Below the pieces are notes generated by a model. It searched no databases. It was not told where the DNA came from and saw only the letters and a list, made by a program, of their open reading frames with translations. From assembly GCA_944472135.2 (NCBI GenBank), contig OX235270.1, forward strand, positions 81,229,168-81,293,167: a DNA stretch of 64,000 nt. Direction: 5' to 3'. The stretch comes from Trichobilharzia regenti. Its lineage: Eukaryota; Platyhelminthes; Trematoda; Strigeidida; Schistosomatidae. This document shows positions 11,940-20,745 of this stretch, one piece after another. The translations under genes and the position numbers were made by a program. Within the stretch, counting starts at the first letter, position 1, and each line of letters starts with the position of its first letter.

Positions 11940-13094
11940 CTAGGTTGGAAAATCGTCGCAGAGTTCATTTGCTAACTTCCTTCTATCAGCTATATCCTCA
12001 AATCTGAACGGCAACACGCCCATGTCATTGTATCGTAGAATATAGATGACCAACAAACACACGACATATCTCATCAACCAAGTATAGAAACAGAGTAATT
12101 TACACCAAAGATAATAACATTCAAATAGTAACTTGAAACTAGAAATGCCTTTATTCGTGCAAGTCAATTTAACAATAACTCTCTCCTTTACACTTGGCTT
12201 ATCCACACTAAACTGACCATTGATATTCGTCCTTTCAAACGAACTGATACTACCATAGTCATTGCACAAGATACTTGAGTTGATGGGTGTCTGTTTCATT
12301 GTGGATGACAGCACCAACGATGACTGAGTGACACAAGGTGATGAACTTAGTGGTGGATCAGAAGCTGTTCTTGTTCGGCTCTCAGATAGTTGTCCAACTG
12401 CAAGATTACCACCACTGCTGTCTTTCACTACTAGTTCGGGTTTAGCACTATCATCTGATGATAGGTGGGCTACACGCTGATCAATTACACTGACTGTCTC
12501 ACAAGTATGCACACCTTCTGGAACTGCATCTGCGTTCAATTCTACTTCACGTTGTAGTTGTACAGAACCTTTATTTAACTTAGCAGTAGTAGGCATATCC
12601 CTCATCTCATAATGATCAACCAAAGACAAATGTGAAGTATCATGATCATTATCACGAATATTCACTTTACCGTCAACTTCATCATTTTCAAACTCTTTAA
12701 TAACAGAAGTAGACAATTTTGGTTCCTCCTCACAAATCATAAAAGGTTTTATAACTTCACTCTGACTAGTAATACCTTGTAAACTTGTAGGGTCAGAACT
12801 GCACTCTGAAGCAGCAACTCTATTCTGTGACACTCTATTCAACAACGGCTTACCAGTTGCAACTACAGACTTCTTCACCGCACCGTTATCGTCACACAAT
12901 TCGGAGTCAGGCCTGGAGTTTACATTTAGCTTATCACTGAACTTGCTCACCGGTTCACAGTTCACTTCTGTATGCACCTCTTGCACACGTGTAAAACAAA
13001 ACCGTGTTTGTCTTGCATCTTGTAACTTATCTGTTGAGGATGTACTACGAAACCTGTTACACTCACTAGGTCTATATGCATTACTAGACATCAT
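11940..13094 (-). CDS. Second ORF of inner LTR element
   Basis: 384 codons beginning MMSSNAYRPSECNRF at an ATG that overlaps the gag stop by 4 bases. In the outer copy this start is in frame with gag, so the split here comes from a one-base deletion near 13095. The body is polar and Ser/Thr/Asp-rich. Near the C-terminus is a long hydrophobic segment (about residues 318-352, rich in L, C, Y) followed by GVLPFRFEDIADRRK. No zinc knuckle, protease, RT or integrase motif is seen. The same C-terminus is kept in the outer copy. Function unknown; possibly a membrane-anchored or envelope-like tail, or the fused end of a deleted pol. Confidence 0.7.
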   Translation of the reverse strand: MMSSNAYRPSECNRFRSTSSTDKLQDARQTRFCFTRVQEVHTEVNCEPVSKFSDKLNVNSRPDSELCDDNGAVKKSVVATGKPLLNRVSQNRVAASECSSDPTSLQGITSQSEVIKPFMICEEEPKLSTSVIKEFENDEVDGKVNIRDNDHDTSHLSLVDHYEMRDMPTTAKLNKGSVQLQREVELNADAVPEGVHTCETVSVIDQRVAHLSSDDSAKPELVVKDSSGGNLAVGQLSESRTRTASDPPLSSSPCVTQSSLVLSSTMKQTPINSSILCNDYGSISSFERTNINGQFSVDKPSVKERVIVKLTCTNKGISSFKLLFECYYLWCKLLCFYTWLMRYVVCLLVIYILRYNDMGVLPFRFEDIADRRKLANELCDDFPT

Positions 13095-13894
13095 GGAGCT
13101 TCTCGATATCCACCTCTCTGAGGCCTACTCGTCATCAATGATTGCATTTTGATCTCAGACTGCTCTATTCTAGGGGTGAGATGTAATAGACTGGCGAACT
13201 TGCTCATAGATTGATTGACACTAGTATTTACCAGTTTCAGGATATCATCAAACTTTGGCTCGATACCCTCATCCTCCATACGGGAGCTTATCTTCACCCA
13301 CTTCCTTTGCAGTCGAGTAGGTAGACGTCTTGCTATTACTTCTAGTATAAAACTCGAGTTGAGGTCACTCATGCGATTCATCGAAATCATTCCATTCTTG
13401 TAAATTAGCAAATTATCCAAAAACTCAGTGAGTGCCTGGGAGTCATCCTGTAATTGACCACCATTACCCTTAACAGCCTCGAATAATTTCCCTGCAATCA
13501 TCGAAGGTCTTCCAAACCTTTGACGTAATATGCTCATAGCCTCATCGTAGCCCTCTTTTGGCTTCATAAACTTACAACACTGTATAGCTCTTGCAGCATC
13601 TCCAGTGCAATATCTCATCAAATACATTAACTTCAATTCATCATTTAATAAAAAACCACTCAACATGATCTCAAACTCCTTTACAAATTGTAAATAATCA
13701 GCCGGGTTTCCATCAAAACATCGTGGTTCAAATTTAGGGAGTTTGATGTTCCTATTATCCCTGAACGGCGAAACAGTAACATCAACCATGTCATACTTAA
13801 CATCAGACACATCGTTACAATTAACAGACAAGTCACCATGACTTACTTTCCTGTTTGCATCCAAGACACTCTGTCCCTTCTTTGACCCAGGCAT
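13091..13894 (-). CDS. Gag-like protein (DUF1759 type), inner element
   Basis: Starts at the first ATG (MPGSKKGQSV); the same frame is open upstream to about 13987 without an ATG. The core IKLPKFEPRCFDGNPADYLQF, then FEIMLSG..., LMYLMRYCTGDAARAI and YDEAMSILRQRFGRP follows the DUF1759 pattern of BEL/Pao gag proteins (LPKF.G....F...F, L...L.G.A...I, Y..A...L..RFG.P). It would form the capsid-like particle. It ends at REAP where a one-base deletion separates it from the next ORF. It is open throughout, so it could have been expressed recently. Confidence 0.82.
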   Translation of the reverse strand: MPGSKKGQSVLDANRKVSHGDLSVNCNDVSDVKYDMVDVTVSPFRDNRNIKLPKFEPRCFDGNPADYLQFVKEFEIMLSGFLLNDELKLMYLMRYCTGDAARAIQCCKFMKPKEGYDEAMSILRQRFGRPSMIAGKLFEAVKGNGGQLQDDSQALTEFLDNLLIYKNGMISMNRMSDLNSSFILEVIARRLPTRLQRKWVKISSRMEDEGIEPKFDDILKLVNTSVNQSMSKFASLLHLTPRIEQSEIKMQSLMTSRPQRGGYREAP

Positions 13895-14037
13895 TGTTGA
13901 ACTTGACCCAATTCCAAAAAGTTCCAGATATTGCTTGTTCAAAGAGGACTTGACCGGCACCAGGAAAAATGAACGGCGACTATCCAAACTTTCACCAACT
14001 GTTTGAATCCGCCAGATCTGTTTCTATCGTCAGAAAC

Positions 14038-14401
14038 TGTCAGTCTCGTCTCATAAACCGTTAATGCCCAGCTCTCGCTACGCTCGGGCCCACGCTGTTC
14101 CTTTGAGTTTCAGAAACGCTTAGTTATAACGGACGCAAAAACCAAAACACCGATCTGCTGCTTGTTATTTCTTTATTGTTACACCAACATATAAAAGGAA
14201 TAAACGAACTAAGCAAACTAAGGTCTGAAAACAAATATTACAATAATAAATCATTGTTACTTCTGACGATGTTTCACTCTTCTTTCTGAACAGCGACCGA
14301 TGAGACGATGACTGTCGTATTGATGCCTCCGCGAAAATTGGGGAAGTTGATTTTGAGCAAACAACCAAGAATTGATCGTTCAATCTTCAACTCCATTGAC
14401 A
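14038..14401 (-). repeat. 5' LTR of inner element
   Basis: 364 bp; pair of 10611-10974. In the - direction it precedes the gag ORF, so this is the promoter-side LTR. Confidence 0.9.
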
Positions 14402-15299
14402 GCCTGGGTGAAAGAAGGGACAGAGCGTCTTGGATGCAAACAGGAAAGTAAGTCATGGTGACTTGTCTGTTACTTGTAACGATGTGTCTGATGTTGAACA
14501 TGACATGGTTGATGGTACTGTTTCGCCGTCCAGGGATAATAGGAACATCAAACTCCCTAAATTTGAACCACGGTGTTTCGACGGAAACTCGGCTGATTAT
14601 TTACAATTTGTAAAGGAGTTTGAGATCATGTTGAGTAGTTTTCTGTTAACTGGTGAAATGAAGTTAATATATTTGATTAGGTATTGCACTGGAGATGCTT
14701 CAAGAGCTATACGGTGCTGTAAGTTCATGAAGCCGAAAGAAGGGTGCTATGAGGCTATGAGCATATTACGTCAAAGGTTTGGAAGACCTTCGATGATTGT
14801 AAGGAAGTTATTCGAGGCTGTTAAGGGTAATGGTGGTCAATTACAGGATGACTCCAAGGTACTCACTGAGTTTTTGGATAATTTGCTGATATACAAGAAT
14901 GCAATGATTTCGATGAATTGCATGAGTGACCTCAACTCGAGTTTTATACTAGAAGTAATAGCAAGACGCCTACCTACTCGACTGCAAAGGAAGTGGGTGA
15001 AGATAAGCTCCCGTATGGAGGATGAGGGTATCGAGCCAAGGTTTGATGATATTCTGAAACTAGTAAAAGATAGTGTCAATCAAGCTATGAGCAAGTTTGT
15101 CAGTACACTGAATCTCTCCCCTAGAATAGAGCAGTCTGAGGGTAAAACGCAATCATTGATGACGAATAGGCCTCAGAGAGGTGGATATCGAGAAGGCTCC
15201 ATGATGTCTAGTAATGCATATAGACCTAGTGAGTGTAACAGGTTTCGTAGTACATCCTCAACAGATAGGTTACAAGATGCAAGACAAACGCGGTTGTAG
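14402..15299 (+). pseudogene. Gag-like protein of outer element, broken
   Basis: Continuation of the outer gag after the second GCCTG copy. The first codons read PG then a TGA where the inner copy has Ser (14407-14409). The frame then stays open through the DUF1759-type core (IKLPKFEPRCFDG, FEIMLSSF, YLIRYCTGDASRAI, AMSILRQRFGRP). Here MMSSNAYRPSE follows in the same frame, which shows that gag and the second ORF were originally one reading frame. A TAG at 15297-15299 ends it. Confidence 0.8.
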
Positions 15300-16365
15300 T
15301 TTATACGTTTGCATGAGGTGCATACAAAGGTGAGCTGTGAATCAGTGAGCAAGTTTAGTGATAAGCCTAATGTGAAATCAGGGTCTGACTCTGATTTGTA
15401 TGACTATAATATCACGGTGCACAATCCTGTAGTTGCAATTAGTAAGCCATTGTTGAATAGGATGCCACAGAATAGAGTTACTGCTTCAGAGTCCATTTCT
15501 GACCCCATAAGTTTACAAAGTATTTCTGGTCAGAATGAAGGTATAAAATCTTTAGGGATTTGTGAGGAGAAACCAAAATTGTCTACTTCTCTTATTAAAG
15601 TTTCCAAATGGTGAAGTCGACCAGATAGATGATGGTAAATTGGATATTTGTGATAATGATCATGATAGTGCAGATTTATCTTTGGTTGATCATGATGAAA
15701 TGAGGAGAATACTTACTACTGCTAAGTTAAATAAAGGTTCCCTGCAACGACAACGAGGAGTAGAATTGAACGCAGATGCAGTTGCAGAAGGTATGGATAC
15801 TTGTGAGACCGTCAGTGTAATTGATCAGCGTGTAGCCCACCTATCATCAGATGATAGTGCTAAACCCGAAATAGTAGTGAAAGACAGCAGTGGTGGTAAT
15901 CTTGCAGTTGGACAACTATCTGAGAGCCGAACAACAACAGCTTCTGATCCACCGCTAACTTCATCACCTTGTGTCACTCAGTCATCGTTGGTGCTGTCAT
16001 CCACAATGAAACAGACGCCCATCAACTCCAGTACCTTGTGTAATGACTATGAGAGTATCAGTTCGTTTGAAAGGACGAATATCAATGGTCAGTTTAGTGA
16101 GGATAAGCCAAGTGTAAACGAGAGAGTTATTGTTAAATTGACTTGCACGAATAAAGGCATTTCTAGTTTCAAGTTTCTATTTGAATGTTATTATCTTTGG
16201 TGTAAATTACTCTGTTTCTATACTTGGTTGATGAGATATGTCGTGTGTTTGTTGGTCATCTATATTCTACGATACAATGACATGGGCGTGTTGCCGTTCA
16301 GATTTGAGGATATAGCTGATAGAAGGAAGTCAGCAAATGAACTCTGCGACGATTTTCCAACCTAG
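15300..16365 (+). pseudogene. Second ORF of outer LTR element, broken
   Basis: Aligns with the inner element's second ORF but is split by the TAG at 15297 and by a frameshift between about 15562 and 15614. It keeps the hydrophobic C-terminal stretch and GVLPFRFEDIADRRK, ending LCDDFPT exactly as the inner copy does. Confidence 0.78.
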
Positions 16366-16370
16366 GGCGT

Positions 16371-16957
16371 CAACCTGAGAAGGGTTGTAGGCGTACTGGT
16401 GTAAGTCCTATAATTCTTCAAAGGGTAGCTCATCAATGAGCAGTCCAATGTGCTTGGTGTGTGATTTTGTACATATGTTCATATTGTATATACTGAATTG
16501 ATACCATCTGTCATCTAGCTGTTGGTAATTCTGTTTGTGTCCGGACGACTTCCACTTGGATCACCAACCTGTGAAGGGTTGTAGGCGTACTACTGTAAGT
16601 TCTACAGTTCTTCAAGGGTAGTCTGTCGTATCAGAATCCACAACATTTGATGTGTTGATTGTACATATGTTTGTGTTAAATAGTTGTGTGAGTTCCAATT
16701 GATGTAATTGTTGGTTAATCTTGTTTGTGTCTGGACATTCCACAACTTACAATCGTCAACCTGTGAAGGGTTGTAGGCGTACTGGTGTATGTCCTGCGAT
16801 TCTTCAAAGGAATTCCATCAAGATATTATCCGCGAGCTTATTTGTACTGTTTGTATATATGTGTGGTTTATCATTTCAATTTGTGATTTTGGATCGGTTG
16901 TGTTTACTCGTTGTTTTCGTGCCTTGTTTTTATTGCATAATTTTGTTAAAATTTTCG
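16371..16957 (+). repeat. Tandem ~193-bp repeats, outer element
   Basis: Three units, each starting CAACCTG.GAAGGGTTGTAG at 16371, 16565 and 16757 (spacing 194 and 192). They lie between ORF2 and the 3' LTR, mirroring the inner element. Confidence 0.85.
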
Positions 16958-17509
16958 TCGTGCTTATTTCTGAAGTTGTTTCTAGTCTTCTACATCCGTG
17001 AATGAATTGGTTGATGTTAAAGACAGCAGATGGATCGTATACGTCGGGGAGGCTATTGCTGAGAATGACATGCATACGGAGATAATTGTTAGCTCTGATC
17101 TCACACGCCGGGGAGCGAGAGTGTAAGCGACTGAGACTCGCATACGTCACCGTTACTAGAACTGAGGCAGAATGAGTGACAAGCGATTTCAGTGGTAATT
17201 GGTAGTGAGTAGATAAGAGGGTGTGCGTAGAGTATCATGAGTTGGTGCTATGGTCACGTTGCTTTCTGCAAGAGTCATTCTAGCAAGTGGAGATTGTGTT
17301 GCAAGATGTCAAGAGGATGCCTTTAACTGGAAGGCGCAGGTCGTCAGCGATGTGTGAGGTTGTGCTGTGGGTATGCTTGTGGTGTGTTGGCTTTTCTGTT
17401 TGTTTTCCATTTCAGCTCTGTCCGTGTGACCCAGGTTCTCGCAATGGCATCCAAGTCAAAGTGCATTGGTCGTGAAGGAAAAAAGGATGGATCCATTTTT
17501 GCCGGGGAG

Positions 17510-17613
17510 TGTCAATGGAGTTGAAGATTGAACGATCGATTCTTGGTTGTTTGCTCAAAATCAACTTCCCCAATTTTCGCGGAGGCAACAATACGACAGT
17601 CATCGTCTCATCG
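17510..17613 (+). repeat. 3' LTR of outer element, left part
   Basis: Begins TGTCAATGGAG just after a purine-rich GCCGGGGAG tract and stops at the TIR element. The remaining 268 bp resume at 19494; 104 + 268 = 372, exactly the 5' LTR length. Confidence 0.88.
17604..17613. repeat. Target duplication CGTCTCATCG, left
   Basis: Ten-base direct repeat also present at 19484-19493, on either side of the TIR element. Confidence 0.85.
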
Positions 17614-19483
17614 GCATTGTATAAAGGCACACACGGGGTGCCGTTATGTGTTATCGCGATGTTGTGTTTGGGTTGTTCTACCTTGTTTTCAGGTGTTTTT
17701 TCAGCTGAAACGCATTATAAATACCATATTTTAACGAAAAAGCTTAGAAAATTGTTGGAAAGTAGACGCTGTCAGCAGTATGAGTGAACATGTATCTGTC
17801 ATCGAATTTCGTTAATACTTTGCATGTGGAATGTTTAAACTCTGTGTAAATTGTTGATTACGTTAAGAAAAACGGAATAAATTCGGTAATTGACGTATAT
17901 TTTGGGAAATTCTGATGGGGTGTTTTGAATCTCTGAGGTATGAAAACTCTGTAACTGTCAGAAGAGTTTTAAGCTATAAAGGAGTGTCAGTTGATTTATT
18001 CTCAATATAACAGTTAATAAACAAAATTTCTCTTAAAAGTTACCTTGGTTTGGAGTATTTTTGTATAGCTAATTATTTGTTAACGGATGTCTTACTATTG
18101 TTGATTTGCAGGTTGCATTTGTAATTAACGGAGTGGTTCACTTTATTTGGAGGCTTTAATGAAGTGCGATTGAAGAATTTGCGCGTTATCGTTGGAATCT
18201 TTGTGATATTATAAAATTATTTATCAAAATAAATATCCTTTTAATGTTTTAACGGTGTTCTTTGAAGAATTCACTACTACTTCCCCTTGCTTGTCGAAGG
18301 AATGGTGATGTAGACGGTTTCGGAATGCGTAACACGTTATTTTCGATGTACGTAGCCGTACTACATTTGTTATTATGTATACGTAGTAATCGCAAAACAA
18401 ACCTAAGCTCAACGTATATTTTTTCGCAAGCCCTGATGAAAGATAATCTTTTACGCAGCCGGATTGCATGGTACTGAAACATTTCATGCGAGGATTGATG
18501 ATGCACTGAGGAAATAATAACGGTTTACGATCATCACGCATTTCACACAAGTATTACTACGTTGCCTATCAACTTCGTTAACTATGCAATGTCCTCGAAA
18601 TGATAATAAAGAGACATACATGTAGTCGACATAAATGCATATATTTACAAAATAACAACAGTTAAACAGTACATGTTCACATTAAAAAGGGTTTATAACA
18701 ATTCAGTGGAAAAAATCGCAGTTGTAGTTCTCTATGGCTACATCATAGTCAAATTAAAGTCCACTAATCGTTTTATCCACAATTTGAGGATCTGTTTCCC
18801 TCAGATGATTGTGACATTGGACCCTTCTTTACAGCTTTCAGCACCACCTGATCCTTCAGAAGAAACTGGTTATGATCTTTCCATGCAAAGACTGAGATTG
18901 AATTCCCTTGACCACCTCCGGCCACACTGAGAAATATCTAAGGATATATACATATCAGGTGAATTAATCTTACCTCAGGTGAACGATTCCTAATCTTAGC
19001 AACAATGAATATGTGAACAAGGGAGGGAACAATAGTACAATCGGTAAGAATAGTCCATATATCCCATAATAAACTTGAAGAATCCTAGAACTTCCGATTT
19101 ATCTTTCAAAGTTTGTCTTCTGCAAAATGCAAATATTACACAAATGCCTCTCCTCTCTGTCCGTTACAATAAACTGAAAAAGACTAAATATTCAAACTTT
19201 ATACTTCTCTGATTAAGTTACCCATTAATATTCACTTTTTTAGTGGGCCCACATGCATATCACATCTGTAAAATCTATACATGCCTTAACCCGTCTCCTT
19301 AAGCTGAAAAAATGTAATGTTTATGCGACTTTCGTTACTATCATTTCAAAGCCCGCCTCAGTAACGTGTGCTACGTATTAGCCGCAGCGTTTACGCAAAG
19401 TAAAATCTACCAATCACAATATGCACACATGACCTTGAAGTGCTCAGACTCTCCATAAGGTCGTGTGTGCCTTTATCCATTGC
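17614..19483. mobile_element. TIR DNA transposon, non-autonomous, 1.87 kb
   Basis: Terminal inverted repeats of about 21 bp: GCATTGTATAAAGGCACACAC on the left, and the right end, reversed, reads GCAATGGATAAAGGCACACAC. A 10-bp duplication flanks them. The target-site length fits Mutator-like elements (9-11 bp) better than hAT or mariner; Merlin elements (8-9 bp) are a less likely alternative. No transposase frame is recognised. Inside are two overlapping - strand frames (18224-18550) of unknown kind and a possible - strand exon at 18777-18928. Confidence 0.75.
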
Positions 19484-19493
19484 CGTCTCATCG

Positions 19494-19761
19494 GTCGCTG
19501 TTCAGAACCAAGTCAGAAGACAACCGTCAGAAGTAATATTGTGATTTATTATTGTAATATTTGTTCATAGACCCTAGTTTTAAAGCTTAATTTTAAAGTT
19601 GGCTATATGTTGGTGTTACAATAAAGAATTCTCGAGTGGCCAATCGGTGTTTTGGTTTTTTCGTCCGTTATTACTAAGCGTTTCTGAGAAACTTCAAGGA
19701 ACAGCGTGAGTCCCAGCGTAGCAAGAGTTGGGCATTGACGGTTTACGTGACGTGCCTGACA
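19494..19761 (+). repeat. 3' LTR of outer element, right part
   Basis: GTCGCTGTTCAG... to GCCTGACA, matching 10168-10435 of the 5' LTR closely, including the AATAAA signal. It ends the outer element. Confidence 0.88.
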
Positions 19762-20723
19762 ACCTTACTGCCCACGAAAGATTCAGGAGGAATAGAGGTG
19801 CATCAGAGAAGGAGTGAATAGAACGTTGAGTGAAACGCCAACAGGAAACGGCGGGACGTGGAGGAGTTCATATGAATAGGGTCTCAAAGTTTATCAGCAA
19901 TTGCGAATCCGGCTAGAGGGGATCTTGGATATGGCTGGGTACTAACGTTAAAGTTTAGGATGACGTATGCCAAAGGAAGTTATTATACCAACTACTCCTA
20001 CAGTACTTGTGCTACGTAGACCAGTGGCAAATGCAAACACCATATTGTCTTTGCAAAATACGAAATATATTTCGGGAGATTATTTGGTCAACTACCTGAA
20101 GATTGTGCACGGGCGAACAAAATAATGTAGCATGATGGCTTACCAAATCGTGTGGATGCTTTACCGCGAGCCTTTAGCACAATGAGTTAACTTAAACAAT
20201 GAAGTAAAGCACCCTATATTTAGTCATGAATGCTTTAGGCTAAAATTTCAGTGAATTAATAACCGCTACAATGACTTCATGGAATAAAACAAAATGCGAC
20301 AGTGTGGTTGGAACCCAGTTTTCACCTCTGAACTCAGGGAATGATGTTAGTTATCATCATACACACCAAAACGGCATTCATTTCCTTTTTATGCACTAGT
20401 TTACATCTGTGAAGTAGGATGTCTGACATTTATGCTAAGTTACAGAGTGTAAATACTTGAATTATCAAAATCGAATAAAAATATGAAACACGAAAATCTG
20501 TATTCATGAAGTCCTTTTCATATGCTGTCAAGGGAATGTAGACAGAAATTTACGCACTGGTTGAAGGAGTAAGTTTCAGATGAAGTACTACAGTGACTGT
20601 TTCGAAAGATCATACTACCTGTAATGTTTTTCTTTGTCCTTGAAAAGTAGAGTAGCGGTCAGCTTCAGATTAACGCTACGGTGGGGTTGTATAACTACTG
20701 TCGTATTATACTGTATCGTTAGA
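19762..20723. other. DDX1 upstream region
   Basis: No other gene seen. The 100 bases before the DDX1 ATG should hold its 5' untranslated region and promoter. I see no clear TATA box. A CAG-less acceptor-like GTTAG lies 2 bases before the ATG context AGAATGG, so trans-splicing cannot be judged. Confidence 0.35.
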
Positions 20724-20745
20724 ATGGCGACGGCTTTTGAAACAG
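20724..20745 (+). CDS. DDX1: DDX1 exon 1
   Basis: 22 bases, MATAFET plus one base (phase 1), donor GTATGC. This start was chosen because it joins exon 2 to give ...[11 protein letters not shown], matching the short N-terminus before the MGV segment in animal DDX1. Confidence 0.85.

Larger units (their letters stand above)
10611..14401 (-). mobile_element. BEL/Pao-like gag-only LTR element (inner)
   Basis: Complete 3.79-kb - strand element with 364-bp LTRs at both ends and flanking GCCTG duplications. It carries gag and a second ORF of the same type as the outer element but no pol. By eye its two LTRs differ at about 6 of 364 positions, fewer than the outer element's, which fits its later insertion. 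The length and the shared absence of pol point to a non-autonomous family moved by enzymes supplied elsewhere. Confidence 0.88.
10064..19761 (+). mobile_element. BEL/Pao-like gag-only LTR element (outer)
   Basis: A + strand LTR retrotransposon bounded by two 372-bp LTRs (10064-10435 and the split pair 17510-17613 + 19494-19761). Each begins TGTCAATG and ends TGACA. The internal region encodes a gag-like protein with a DUF1759-type core and a second frame that ends in a hydrophobic stretch. No protease, reverse transcriptase or integrase is seen. It is interrupted twice: by a - strand relative at 10611-14401 and by a TIR element at 17614-19483. By my manual alignment its LTRs differ at about 19 of 372 positions. 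The flanks (ACATA left, ACCTT right) do not give a clean target duplication. Confidence 0.85.

Noticed and set aside
16721..17150. Small frames on both strands between the tandem repeats and the 3' LTR
   Set aside because: They lie in the non-coding 3' part of the LTR element and are not conserved as frames in the inner copy.
18224..18550. Transposase for the TIR element
   Set aside because: The two overlapping - strand frames (85 and 108 codons) show no DDE or zinc-finger pattern that I can recognise.
10064..19761. Full retrovirus-like element with pol and env
   Set aside because: No protease, RT, RNase H or integrase motif is visible in either copy. The hydrophobic C-terminal stretch alone does not support an envelope call.
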